This document shows, piece by piece, positions 40,942 through 53,623 of a stretch of 64,000 nucleotides of DNA. Origin of the DNA: Stratiolaelaps scimitus (taxonomy: Eukaryota > Arthropoda > Arachnida > Mesostigmata > Laelapidae). The DNA is taken from contig JABWDB010000017.1 in assembly GCA_019614645.1 (NCBI GenBank), positions 2,058,501 through 2,122,500 on the forward strand. The letters are read 5' to 3'. Below the pieces are notes generated by a model. It was not told the origin of the DNA and did no database searches. It saw only the letters and a program-made list of their open reading frames with translations. The translations under genes were made by a program, and so were the position numbers. Each line of letters starts with the position of its first letter. Position 1 is the stretch's first letter.

Positions 40942-43900
40942 CTATAAGCAAATAGCGTAAAAGTACAGATTCGTTTCATTCATTCCATTAGGAGCAACGC
41001 ATGGTCATTACGAACAATGGGGAGTTGTGTGTCCGAAACAACGACCGGGGCCACCTTGCGGTGCTGAAGTCCTACTATATCCTACTACGCTTACTGATGC
41101 CTTGGAAACGGCCAGTTCATCTGAAACACACATGAACCGGGACTCATCCGGCAGGACGTCCCGCTGGACGCACTCCCAAGACGCTCTGGAAGAGGTTTCG
41201 CGTCCTGCAAACGTCGTGCGAGAGGAGTTCTCTGCTAGACACCGTTGGAATACTCACCGTTGAACTTTCTCATCACGTTAAATTCCTTGACGCACTGCGT
41301 CCGCATGCACAGCTCCGATGTTTCTGCTTCGCTCTTTAGACGAGAATAGTTCGTTGAGCGGCCCAAGACGACGACGCTAATGTCGACGTCACCTCTACTC
41401 CTCACCGAGGATAGAACGTCTTTCTCTCTGGCGTGACTGCGAATGTAAAACAATATAATGTATCATAGTACATTGCGGGTCCACCTCTCGACAAGAAGAC
41501 TTGGGTTGTTAAAAGTACTCACTGCGGGAAGCTGTGAATTTGAGGCCTACAAGGCTCCATGCCAAAGTTCTTCGCTTGGTTGATTAGTTCCGTCACCATG
41601 CGCTCGGTGTTGAGGCTGGGGCAGCCATGGGTAACCAAGGCCCATTTCTTTAAAGGAGCAGGTCTGTTGAACCGCGTGTTTCGCCAGGTGCCATCGTGAG
41701 GCTTCAGCGGCGGAACACTCTCGGTGTACTTTATGCGGGGCGGCTCCAGGATACGACCTTTCACCTCAATCTGCACACGCAGAATTATTCTTTTGAGATC
41801 GAACGATCGTTAAGCAACGATATTTTGGTTGGATCGCATTGCATTGCCATCCATTGAGGGAGTTATTCGTAGGAAGTAGGAGATAATTTTTTCTAAATAT
41901 TAATTAACAAGAGAACGGCGGAGATACCTACCGGTTTTGTGTCAAAGCTCATTCCGAATTCATCCAAATAGGGCTTCGCTGCCCTCTGGGTCGCCTGGGC
42001 CGCCTGAAGCAGGGTCTGGAAACGAGTCTTCGGGTCCGTAGCGGCTTTGCGGATCATGTTCGACGTCTGTATTTCGGACAGTTTCCTACGGCAGTGCTGT
42101 CCCGGCGCAATTGTGCACAATTCCATTGGGATCATGTTTCCCCTGCGTTCAACGATGCACGGTAGATTTGGATACCTCAACCTAATCCCGTACTTGTTTG
42201 CGAAGTAATTGGCGACAGTGACCTGCTTGCCGTCACGCTCGAAACTCTCACGGTTCACTCCGCGCCGGCTGAGACCTTCAATGCGGTATCTCCGGCTCGG
42301 GTGCAGGTGGCTATGGGAAACCCGCAAACCAAACAGATGTCGCTGTAGGGTGTATCTTTCGGAGTCGGTGAGGCCTTGTCCAAGGCACCGATCTCCCAGC
42401 ACTTCTCTAGCGTACTCTGTCAGATTGATGGATCGGTAGAATGCCGTTGTGCTGACGTCAAAGTTGATTAGAGGCTTCCACTGGCCGAGTCTGATAGAGG
42501 TGTAGAATCCAGACCACGCTTCGAGCCCTCCTCTCAGGTCAGGGCATTCCTAAATGGATTTCAAGCAAAAGCAAAGATTGAAAACGGGGAGTCTGTACAG
42601 CACTGGCTATTATTGGTCATTCACAAATATAATACTACTGAGCACAACAAATGTTGTTGTCTGTTTCAATCCACGAGGACTCAAGCTGCCGTTGCCGTCC
42701 GTGAAATGACAACGGCAGCTTGTTTCGAGAAGGATCATCTGCGATTATGAACGCGATTACGCCTCGCCTACGCTAACTCGATCTATGGCCCGTTGCAGTT
42801 AGCGATCCACATGGATCACTTCTGCGTCCTTCGTCTTTCTCCCATCGGCCTAGAATGTTGCTTTTATAGCTTGAACTGTAGCTAATGTGAATTTACCATC
42901 GCATACTGACAGCTGTAGTTCAGCACAATTTACAGCAGCACCGAATCTGGCCGAAGAATCTTAATTGCCATTAGAGCATAGGGATATCAGTTACCTCCTA
43001 CACTCGGATATGTGGGTTACACATACCTTGAAGATGTATGCAAGGAGAGCATTCAACGTGACCTATGTGCTACAGGTCGCTGTTACATACGTACCCCTTG
43101 ACCAGAGAAGAAACTCCGACCAACAGGGACGAAGGAGAGAGTCGGCCCCGTTCGTAGGATTATGTCGGCAGCGAGAATGGCCGATTGGAAGAGATCTTTC
43201 GATGCAGTATTGTCGTACATACCCTGAAGTCCATCGAAAGACACCACACTCACAGGTTTCACCTGCACGACAAACTCTCGTTCCTCGCCATTGTCGTGAA
43301 TCGTAACCCCGAATAGCTTGTCCTAGACAACAGGAGAAAAGGCCGAAACTAAATTTAAGTCCGCACCACCAGCAACGCGAAGCTGTTCCAGCTGTATATA
43401 ATAAAAAAGTCACTACTAAGGTTGGTACCCCACTTGCCTTAACGCTTTCGGGAAGCTGTTTCCTCACGTACATGTTTTTACGTCCGTCGTAAGCCGGACA
43501 ACAACCTCCGAGCTCACTCCTGAACTGGCGCGCAAATGACTCCATCACCTTTCGATTGATTACAGTCGAGGCGCACCGAGCCCGCTTCTGCTCAGGAATA
43601 CCATCACCCTTGGTTTTCTTGATCGAGTCGACCACGACGTCGTAATGATATACGAAGCCTTTCGGCAGACTGCAACATTCGGTATTTGTCAAATCAATGG
43701 TCGTGTCAAGAACAGGATGTCATCGAACTCGAGGATACCAAAGGTGACGGATAAAGGCTTAGATATCAGAGTAAACGATTTCGAGATGGAATCGAATCTA
43801 TTACTCGCTATATGCTAGACAAGCAGGCTCAAATGCGGCGAAAACCCATTACGATATGACAACCCCTAAATATTCAGCTATTTGTGCCAGGTGGGTTTAT

Positions 43901-46205
43901 CACGGCGAGGGTATACACGTGTTACATCACTTACCAAATCTTGAACATATTTGACTGGAGAGAGATTTCTCTCCCTTGTGGCTTCGTTTGTGGCGTCGAA
44001 CGAAGGCACAAATTTGGAGGTTTGCCTTCAAAGGCAGCCATAAAGCTCGCGTGCAGTGATGATAAATCGAGCCGGTCGCCGGGTCTGACGTCGATAGCAA
44101 CCGCTTCCCTTGAAGGCGGGACCGCGGGCGAAATTGCTACGTCTCCATATGGACCACCGCCTGGAGATTGTAAATGCTCCTCTGCAGGTGAGTGCACCCC
44201 TGAGGTTGTAGGGTATGGGGCATTGCTGACTACCCGCTGGTAGGCAGGCTGCTTATGGACCTGTTTCGCGGCAGCCGCAAATGTTGCGCATGGCCCTTGA
44301 ACGATCGGACAACAGAATTTATAAATTAGGGCATATCATTGGAAGTGTCCTGCCTTTCGAATGGCGCACAGTCCGAACTACGCGACATAATGCGTTCATA
44401 CTTGCGAGCGCGGCAGGAACGTTGCTTCCTTTCGAACAGGTGCTGTTATCTAGTACCTTTCACAGGACTTGTCAGGCAGCTTGTCTCACCCACACGACTC
44501 ACCAGTAGAGATAATCACGTCCGGCCTTCCCTATACGACCAGGCACCCCCATGTTTTGCATGTGGTGCCGTGACCAGGAGTGGTTTCGACACGATCAGAA
44601 AGATGGACACTGCAGCAAATAGTCTCCGACTTCTTGAAGAGATTTCTGAACAAATTGCGTGGGGATCGACAGCACCGAGTGTGGTTACTCGACGACAATG
44701 CAAGATCTCACCGCACTGCTGAAATTACGGCCTGGATGGCGGGGAACAATATTGAGCGATGGCTTCAACCCCCATATTCTACTGATTTAAGCCCATGTGA
44801 TTATGGTTGTTTCCATGCATTAAAAAAGGCAATTGGTGGGGTTCCATATGCAAACGTCGACTGACTCACAATAGCAATAGATAACGAAATTATAAATGGA
44901 AATGAGAATGGTAAATGGTAAAAATGCGCCGTGCTGCATTTTGGACACGGAAATACTAAACAAAAGTACTCCATTGGTAGCATAGAACTTAAACCACAAA
45001 AATCTATTAGAGATCTAGGTATAATCACATCAACTAGTCTAAAATACTCTGAACATACTGCGGACGTTGCTCTTAAAGCTAGTCAGAGAAGCAATTGGAT
45101 AATGCGCACGTTCACAATTGCCGATCCAAATCTATACGTACTACTGTTCAGAACCTACGTCGAACCTGTGATAACCTATGCTGGGCCGGTCTGGCACCCA
45201 GGTCTCAAGAAAGATCAAGATCTTTTAACGAAAGTGTATAAAAAGTTTATAAGACGAGTGGCATATAAATGTAAATGTGACAAAGAGAACGTAAATATTG
45301 TAGATGCCGTCCAGCGTCTTAACGCCTTAGATAAAGTCTTGCTTCAAAAAATGATGTTGAATCAACCGACGATGGCTGCAAAAATATTTGATATTGTCGA
45401 AACTACGACAAGATCCAGAAGGAATATACTCCCAAAATTTATAGCCACGAAAAAATGTGTAAATGATTTATTCCCCTGAAGACTATCACGCGCACATCAC
45501 GGGCACGCAACGTGCCAAAATTGAATAATGCACATAAGCGAGACTTGTAGCAATTATATATTATACCTTTGAATAAAGTGTTTGTTATTATTATATATAT
45601 ATACCCCCTTCTGGTACAGAACGGGGCATAGAAATGTAAAGGCTGTGTTACCAGTGCACTATCCTACCTATTTATACCTACTATTTATAGCTCTTGTACA
45701 AACGATATTCCACAAGCTAGCTGGTAACTGACCATCAGGTGAGAGAGAGAAGCCATGACATTTCATCTACAGGAGGATTAACAGCATGAAACAATACTCC
45801 GTGGCTTGGTAATGCCAAGCTGCGTAATCGCATGTGGTTTTGGATACGTTCGGTAATACTGGGAGTCCTCGAACGAGGCGGAGAAAATTCTCCCAGCATC
45901 TAGAGTGTCAAGTCCACATAAGAAACGAATTAGGATCACCTACCTGCTGTTGGGAGCGGCAGACCTGGAAAATCCATGACCAAATCGGGCGACGGTTGCG
46001 GAGCTACAATACAGAAAAAGGAATAAGGAAACCCTCCTTGCCATAGCGATTGTATAGTTGTCAATGGAGCGCTAGCGGTTGTGCCCTAAGGTGTATGGTA
46101 ACTTAGCCACAACTTAAATGAATCATAATTAGCATAAAATTAACCAATTTTGTGCTAATTATGCTTTAACCAAGGAATCAATTTAATGCCAGTTGTACTA
46201 TTATC

Positions 46206-46237
<32 letters not shown>

Positions 46238-46330
46238 CAATATATAATAACTAAGTAAAACCAGCAAGAATTTACCTGGACGGCCCCGACCCATGCCACG
46301 AACATTTCGGCCACCCTTTACTCGAGGCAT
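39217..46330 (-). CDS. AGO2-like: AGO-C: complete Argonaute, AGO2-like, 968 aa
   Basis: Predicted RISC slicer. Twelve exons: 46330-46276 (ATG), 46003-45944, 44295-43935, 43669-43438, 43322-43095, 42549-41932, 41770-41523, 41436-41258, 40941-40559, 40420-40261, 39848-39662, 39412-39217 (TGA). They sum to 2907 nt, exactly 969 codons. The first exon is RG-rich (GGRNVRGMGRGRPG), followed by FPGLPLPTG, which parallels AGO-B. Catalytic residues are present: Asp in VGADVNHP, Glu in NRVEYIVDL, Asp in FYRDGVSEGQ and His in YYAHLAAT. MID pocket residues are present (NYSRLK, RTQC, LKINTK). The end is MYFV. One intron uses a GC donor, and intron 2 contains two transposon remnants. Among A, B and C, this copy has the longest Pro/Gly/Ala-rich segment before the N domain. 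Confidence 0.93.
39566..39644. repeat. Perfect 26-bp inverted repeat (hairpin) in the last AGO-C intron
   Basis: The arms are 39566-39591 and 39619-39644, exact reverse complements of each other. The 27-base spacer itself contains a further partial stem (GTTAGAGA pairing with TCTCTATCTAAC). The whole 79-nt unit can fold almost end to end. It lies in the intron between the last two exons. It may be a MITE-like element or an intronic hairpin RNA. Confidence 0.9.
41932..42549 (-). other. AGO-C L1/PAZ/L2 exon
   Basis: A 618-nt exon with GFYTSIRLGQWKPLINFD, YFANKY, PNLPCIVE, IPMELCTIAPGQHCRRKL and QTSNMIR. The acceptor is TTTAG and the donor is CCG|GTAGGT. Confidence 0.9.
42682..42722. repeat. 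13-bp perfect inverted repeat in an AGO-C intron
   Basis: CAAGCTGCCGTTG and its exact reverse complement are separated by 15 bases, in the intron between exons 43322-43095 and 42549-41932. Cause unknown. Confidence 0.8.
43436..43437 (-). other. GC splice donor (GC-AG intron) in AGO-C
   Basis: The exon 43669-43438 ends in AAG followed by GCAAGT on the coding strand. No GT donor gives the required phase-0 junction to the next exon (GAC AAG CTA). Using GC makes the exon 232 nt, the same as its AGO-B counterpart. AG|GCAAGT is the usual strong consensus of GC-AG introns. Confidence 0.75.
44515..44864 (+). pseudogene. Mariner-family transposase C-terminal remnant in AGO-C intron 2
   Basis: The plus-strand frame contains VWLLDDNARSHRTAEI, matching the mariner D-N-A-R-x-H catalytic block, then PPYSTDLSPCDYGCFHALKK, matching the PYSPDLxPCDYxLF block that carries the third catalytic residue. 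About 34 residues separate the two acidic residues, as in D34D mariners. The N-terminal DNA-binding domain is missing. The copy lies antisense inside the intron between exons 46003-45944 and 44295-43935. Confidence 0.85.
44931..45479 (+). pseudogene. 3' part of a LINE reverse transcriptase ORF in AGO-C intron 2
   Basis: A 182-residue open frame with KSIRDLGIITSTSLKYSEHT, LYVLLFRTYVEPVITYAGPVW and KDQDLLTKVYKKFIRR. This is the conserved thumb and C-terminal block of CR1/Jockey-type non-LTR retrotransposons (KDLGV...F..H, Y..LVRP.LEY...VW, LE.VQ). It ends in a normal stop and is followed within 120 bases by a TTATTATATA-rich tail, compatible with the element's 3' end. It is 5'-truncated and inserted antisense to AGO-C, just downstream of the mariner remnant. 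Confidence 0.85.
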
Positions 46331-47181
46331 ATTACTGCGAGACCCCCTTACAGAGTTTCTCCGCTTTTCTTACACAGGTCTCTGCGCCCAATCGCTTCTA
46401 CTGAAATATCGAGCACCTTGGAACAAATAGGGAATAAAAATCGCACGCAAGCCGATTCAGACAATGCGGATTAAGCCTTGCGCTGGTCGGCAACAGCTAC
46501 GCGTTGAAAATGGTTCAACTCTTCGGCTGTTGAATTGACGAGCAGATTTTGGCTAGATAAATTTGACGATGATTTTTGCTCCACTGAAGAATAATTCGTA
46601 GATTGTGGTTTTTACACCTAAGACCGATACCTCCAGTCAATTCCTATGGATCCTATATCGATGATGAGCACCCATCATCTTATGTTAATTATGGCTGAAC
46701 AAATGAACAGCGCGTGAGAGCAAATAGGGTAGAGTGTTATTTTTTTAGGCTACAAGAGCCGTTTCTGCTAATTCTCTCAAACGAGTGAACAGCACTAGAA
46801 AGCTTAGATAATGAAGATTTACGCGCTGTTATGCAAGTTGCATTTGATCTCTACAATTTAGCTTATTGACTTTCTCCATATCTAACGCTCACATCCCGCT
46901 CGAAGTCGATGGCTCGTGCAATTCGTACGAATATCCTGTCGCAGTTTATATTGTTGCTTCCTTGAAGTGAGACTGCCTGATTATTAAGTTTACCTATATA
47001 TTAAGTTAGTACAACTCAACCTCTATGTCCCCGGCGAGTGGCGACTTCCGGACTGAAATGAAACAAATGCCGTCGGCAGATTTTCTGAATTCTGCACACT
47101 CTTGCCAAGGCCCTGCGTTTCTAAAATCAAAATAACGACGAACTTAGTTCTTTGACGCCGCCGAGTAGCCGAGATCGCCGG

Positions 47182-47232
47182 GTTTTTTTTTTTTTTCGAG
47201 CTGAAACTCAGCTGTTCCCAGCTATCTGACAG
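47182..47232 (-). repeat. Dispersed short repeat R1, copy 3
   Basis: Fourteen T residues followed by CGAGCTGAAACTCAGCTG, TTCCCAG and CTATCTGACAG. It shares the core and the T-run position with the copies at 17702 and 23650. Confidence 0.75.
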
Positions 47233-48946
47233 TTCTTTATCATCGCCGAGTGTTGCTCGTCTCTATGGGGTGACATAATCCCGAGGCTAGCGTGTCATTG
47301 TTAGTTGGATGCTCTTGTAATGAGCGTCATTGGTGTCACAAGCAAAAAAACAAAAAAAAAAGTCCCACATACCGTTCGCCTACATGTCTGTTACAAGAGT
47401 AATGGAGACCTCATTAAGGAGCAAAACTGTGTTGTCCGTGCAGGACGTCGTAATCTCCCTTATCTCTATTTGAGTCTGTGACGTTAAATATACTCATATA
47501 GAACGTCGGTATTTCTAATTGTATCATAATTGCATGTATGTTAATAGTGAAGCACAATAGAACTGAAGACCAGTCTCAGTTGGCCGCATATATACTTAGC
47601 TTAAGTAACAGATTCTACTGGATCTGGCCCAAGGCAAGACACTCGGGAGCAGAATGCTACCAAATACAAGTTAATGCTATGACGTCTTATGCTAAGAGTG
47701 GGACTGCGGTTGCCTTCAGCTGTATATGGTAAATTTGCCTTCCGTCCATCATTGTCCAGCCAGTGTTTAAACACCTCAGTTAGCGAGGTCGCGTCTTTGG
47801 TGTTCAGTTGGTATAGGTGTATGACAGTGTATGTATTAAGACAAGAATCTGTCTGAACGCGCCGTTAAGAGCTTTCGCTAAGAGCTAATACCGCGTAAGT
47901 CGGACTGCATAATGTTATGTGATTCTCTTGCGGATGATCTGCCTTCCCGGAACATTAGGCTTCTAGATCGTGTTCGTGAGAACGATTATCTTAGCGTTAT
48001 ACAGGGGTACCGCGGCGGTAAGGTATCTTCGTTGTTCGGCGCTTTTTTTTCTGTACCTGCGGGAGCCAACGAGGAATGGGGATTTCAAGTAGCGAAATCA
48101 CTTCTGATACTCCCGAGTACTTTCTTTTTGAACAGCTGTCTGGCGTGTCTCAGCGCATAGCTTATAAGTTACGAGTATGATCAAACTTAAAAATCCCCCA
48201 CTTCGTTTAACGTACTATTTCTGATTGCCAAGAAGCATACGAAGTGAAGCGAGATCTCGTATTAATATTTTGAATTCTGAAAGTTGAGCTTCGATAAAAT
48301 CTTCAGTAGAACTTGTTGACGTTTCGTCAAGAGTCACTGTGCACCAGTTGTGAATTCGAACCTACCGGAACCAGACACTGAACTCACACCAAAGTCAACT
48401 TCGAAACATCTATCCTATTCGCAATATAGCTGGTTATAAAATGCTTCAAATGCCGAATCATCTGTAAATTGGAAGCCAATTAATATAATGTGCCCTCTCA
48501 ATGAACCGTTCCACAGAGGACCTGGAGCAACCATGGATGGTGCATCCCGAGTGCTCGAGCAGTTTTCATAAATTTGTAAAACAGCGAGGTAGTAATCAGA
48601 GAAGAGCGAAGTTATCCAGATTCATCCGTCACTACTGAAAATTTCTCACAGTTCGTTAAAGCATTGTGGTCTATACAAGTTTGCGAGGACGGGCGAGTAA
48701 TTTTGTCAATTAAGTGAGCGTAGTCTCTGGAACTGAAAATCGTAGAATTACCCCGACAAGCCTGCCCAGAACATTTACATTTAAGTTATCCAGCTATAGA
48801 TAAGGGAGGGTGACGCTACCGAGAACCACCTCATTCACGACATTTAGCACAATATGTCTGTGGTCTAATTTTTTCACTCGAAGACTCACAGCATAAACAG
48901 TACAATCTAGATTACTGTTTTGGCTACGGCGCCACGATCAACGCAG

Positions 48947-48982
<36 letters not shown>

Positions 48983-50256
48983 CTGTGGTTCCTGTTTGTA
49001 CGAATGTCTGCTGTGTATCGTTGTGGCGATTGTCGGGCAGTCGGTGATGGAGCCGAATCCGACTCATAGCTGAGCTACAGATTCTACAGCTAAGAATTTG
49101 CCTGAAGAAAAAATTATAGATGAGTGATATACATTCGTGGACAGAATCAAGAAAGTAGTAGTTGTGTATGATACTTTTTTTTTAATCTTCTCGGTGATAA
49201 GACACCTAGCGAGTAAGATTTTCTCCGTCTCGTTTAAGAAATACGATATTTGTGCTGTTGTTATACGACCGAAGTGCTGGCAGTTGCCGATGTCTCCTGC
49301 GACCGACCTTGTAAATTCTGACCGAGCTGTAAAATAATAATAAATAGTGGCTCAGTAGCACAATTCTCTATCTTCCGTCGAGCGGCGGAGGCAACTCGAG
49401 TCGCAAGCTATTCATATAAACATGTGTGTGTGTGTGCATATATCCGTTGAAATATAAATCACATGATCTGTACATGTTTCAAATTGAGAGGCAGGTCACT
49501 GCCGGCTGGGATGGATGTTCCCAATTTTTGTTGCTGTCTCTAGCGACTTGCTTCGCGGCAAATTATGCGACAGCCAAATGCGGAAAATATTCGCCAACTC
49601 AAAAAATTTCGAGAGAAGTGGCGTTCGCCTCCTGTCGACTTTCACGGTTGCAATAACACTTCCCAGAAATGCATACAAGTGCCCATGTTCACTATCCAAT
49701 ATACATGTCGGCTTCGATAGTTTCCACATGTCATGGACTAGCATAATTGACTAGCTCATAAGATGCTACATGCGATACGACCTATTTCGTATCATCCCAC
49801 CAAGCCGGTGTCCGATGAACCTGCTACGGGTATAATAAAACCATTCGTTCAGGCGATCCAGACGGATCGTCTCAAACTCGAGGAGTGATCTCAAGGTATC
49901 CGATGGGATGGCATTGCTAGGGTATAATAAGCCCAGTTGTGGAGGCGAAGAAGAAGAAGAACAACAAGAAGAACGCTGTTACGAGCCGGCCCTGTACATT
50001 TTGACTGGTGCGATCTCTACCCTGCGGCGGTGAAGGCGCCAACGCGCATCGAAGTGTCAGCCACATGCACATGTGATGTCACCACTGAAATAAAAACGGA
50101 ATCTACCGTAACCGCTTTAGGTAGAACGCTGCAGGAGGACGTGTTGCTCTCAATTCAATTTTGATTTCGAGTTCACGCGGTCTCTTTGTTTGTGTGAACC
50201 ATGATTCACGTTTTGTTTTTTTATGATGTCAGTAACAGACATACAGAAAACAACAT

Positions 50257-50291
<35 letters not shown>

Positions 50292-50871
50292 CAGAGTATT
50301 TGCCAGCACTCGCCGTCTGCTCGCTCTACATCACTGACTGCGAATGTCAACACGATGTAAAGGAAATCATTTATATAAGCGTATATGCAAGTAACGATAG
50401 GGCTAAAGAGTTTGTTCTCAAGGCTTGTTATGATAACTGAGCTCTCGTCCCATTTCGGGGCGAGTATTAAGACCAATGCTCCAATTTGAATCTAGGTTAT
50501 AAATATGTCCTCTTCAGGAAGGAAGACAACGTGAATCCAGATAGAATTGTGACTCAAGATAACGATGACAATGTTTTCGCTTCGTTGGGGCTGCATGAAC
50601 CATGCCGGGAGGATTGAGATGTTCGGATACGAAAAATGCATACAGCTCCGGTTAGGCTCCGATGCGAATAATCGCCTCTACCTAAAACGCTCAGTACGCC
50701 TACGTAAATGCACTTGCGCCTAGCAGGAAGCTCTCGATACCCACGAATGACAAAATTATTAGAGGATTCCCTAGTAGAAAGCTTAATGACTTTAAACCAA
50801 ACGTTTAAAAGCTTCATATCTGCTCTCAGATAATTCAGAAAGATTGCTGCATCCATTTGTTCTCCGATTTT

Positions 50872-50982
50872 CTTTTAGAGGAGAAAATTTTCTTCAAACG
50901 CACCGACACCACCAGAGACATTCTAGTATCGATGAAAGTGGGCCGATCCCGTGCAGGGGGGGGAGGGGTTGACGACAAAAGG
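50872..50982. repeat. Dispersed repeat R2, copy 1
   Basis: A block of about 100 bases, GAGGAGAAAATTTTCTTC... through GGGCCGATCCCGTGCAGGGG, closely matches 53624-53740. Shared anchors are ATTTTCTTCAAACGCAC, GACACCACCAGAG and CCGATCC.GTGCAGGGG. It probably belongs to an unidentified mobile element. Confidence 0.75.
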
Positions 50983-52636
50983 TCTTTCTCTTAAAATGTC
51001 TCAAACCGCTTCAGAGAGTGATGACAAAGTACACCAGATGAACTGCTCAAATGACTAGGCGCCATTCGAACCCGACTCATCCGAGTGTCGTATGGTGAAC
51101 TTTGCCACAGCGTTTCGTTCTTATTGTTCGTGGTCGCGGATTTATCTCTTTGTTCTAACGAATAAGACAGTGCGAACGAAACAGGATATACTAACAGCAT
51201 CCCGCTGTCTCAGCTATATTTAACCAGCTTCCCTTTGTTTCTGAGTGCGCCTTATTCATAGATGCATCTTGCCGTGTAGGGTTTCACCTTCCTGCGGTAC
51301 ATTCGATGTTGATGATACTCTTCAGAGCAATATCGGTTTCGTTTAGTTATTGTTTGTCGTCGTCTTTAGAGTGCTTCATTCTTTTGAGTTCTGCATGTCA
51401 TATCTATGTATTTTGTATGCATTTATTGTTAGTATTTGTGATTGCATGTAGATATTTGTGATTTGTATGTGTATGTACTTGACGTCATTAGCGGTCTCTA
51501 TTCCTTTGAGTCGGGGGCAGATAAATAAAGGAGATTAACAAATCATGCAGAAGGCCCTAGGTAATCTGGGCGAAGTGGTGGCCTGGGATGGTGGGACTGC
51601 GGTTGTCTGATCATGAATGCTCATAAGCGTCCTTCACCCTGGCAACCGCAATTTCAGATTAAACTATACCATGGACGGAACCGATATCCCGGTATCAAAG
51701 ATTTAAGGATAAGGTTTTCTGCAACTACCTCAACTTCCGTGAATAGGTGCATCCGTAGCTCGTGTATGTGCCACCATATGCAATTGGATATTTCGCGCCT
51801 TTTCGGTGAGGTCCTCAAGCGTATACATGAATCTATACCAGCTATATCTCACTTAGTTCCGATCCTGGAATATGCATGCAAACAATATATATAACTCTAA
51901 ACACTGACGTCAAACTTGAACAGGCGAAATCTTAAAGGTCTGATGCGATCTTAAGGGTGGCTCCTATTTTGATGCGATCTTAAGGGAGGCGATCTTATTG
52001 ACATATATTCTGTTGGTAGATCTTTTGATTGAAGGCTTTTGGTGTGTTGAGGTTTGCGTATTGGGTAATTTCCATCAACGGGGTTAACGAATGGTACGTA
52101 AATTCGTATCATTATATAATAATAATTATGATTAAATATGATCGTTTCATCAATAATATTTCAAGCGTTCGTTTTAGATATTTCACCTTGAAGAATCGGT
52201 TCACCTCGATGAAGCATTCATCGATTTTGTAAGTTAGGCAGATGAGGTCGGAGTTGGAAATCACGTTCGATTAGCAGTGCCGTATGGCGGTGCGCTATTC
52301 ACAGTATAAAGATAGACAGATTGATAAATAGCTCTTTTATCTGGCGCCGCTGTGACTTCAAGTCCTTACCTGAAAAATAGCTGGGGTTAGCTGGTTAAAG
52401 CCTGGCGATGTCATATATACATAAATATCTATATCCACGCTTGGTGTGAAACTCGCAACTATGTATTCATAGCGTAGATCTCAATGCACATTGGAAGGGG
52501 AAATCATCAGGGAAAGTATTGACCCTCGTCTACTTTTATGACCTCAGCAATCTGCCACCAAGGGCGTACACCTCTGACGCAGAGGAAGCGTTGTCTCTAT
52601 GATACATGAACATGATTGGTAATAAAAACCATTATT

Positions 52637-52657
52637 AAAAAAAAAAAAAAAAAAAAA
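52637..52657 (+). repeat. Poly(A) tract preceded by AATAAA
   Basis: A run of about 20 A residues begins some 15 bases after a plus-strand AATAAA at about 52621. This is the arrangement left by insertion of a polyadenylated RNA (retrocopy or LINE/SINE 3' end). No gene-like sequence was recognised immediately upstream. Confidence 0.6.
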
Positions 52658-53623
52658 ACATTGTTTCCTTTGGCCGTGTCGTCGCAACTGCGATACACGA
52701 CCAATGACCTGATCAACAGCGAGCAAAGCAAACCCGAATCCGATATTGGCCCCATATGGATCAGCCACGTTACAATAGCTGATAGTCACGCTGAGGTGAC
52801 GTTACGATAGCAGCCGTAAGTGATTTCACCACGAAACACGGCCAACCTAACGATGAGACAGAGAACCGCTACGGCCGCACGCTTCAGTCGACCGGTTCAT
52901 TGTTCGTTCCACCATCGTTGCTCATGGGCACGTTCGTCTCTCACTGTACGTCTCATATCGCGCGTGACGTTTTGTTCACACGAACAAAACGTACCAGAGG
53001 CAAAAACGTACCTCCGCTGCTGCTGGTGTCTCCGCATCGCCGTCGAGAGGTGCCGGATGCTCTAGCATTTTTCTCTTCACATCGAGTGAAATGGCCGCTT
53101 GAATAGGGCGTGGTTTGCCGAAGATTTCGCCTCAGAGAGTGCAGACTTGTGCAGTGCAATTGTATGGTGTCCGGACCCGTCGGATTTATTGGACTTGTGC
53201 GCGTTCGCTACGTCGGTCGATTGCCGGTCGTGCATCATGATGTATGCTGACGAGGACGGGCCTCCGTCTGTCAAGCGGGGTTAGTGAACACATTATCTGA
53301 CATCTGGTTTCGAACCAGCGGTGCTCGAATACAGGCAACGTGCATATGACACGTTGGACTCGGTAGCGGATACGAAGTTAGCGAGCTTCCACTATTGCAG
53401 CTGCTCAATCACACCGTGGAGCGCAACACCATACGCATATTCGAGTAAAAGGCATCCACCAAGATCGATGACCTTGTCCATGATTACACTGGATCAAGGA
53501 GCTTATTATTGGTGCCACTCGGTGCAAACAATATGCTTACATTTTTTGCTGCGGTATGGGGAAGATGGCGAACGATGACAGTATAATGTGGCTGCTTATG
53601 ACAAAGTCAAGATGTTCATTCTG

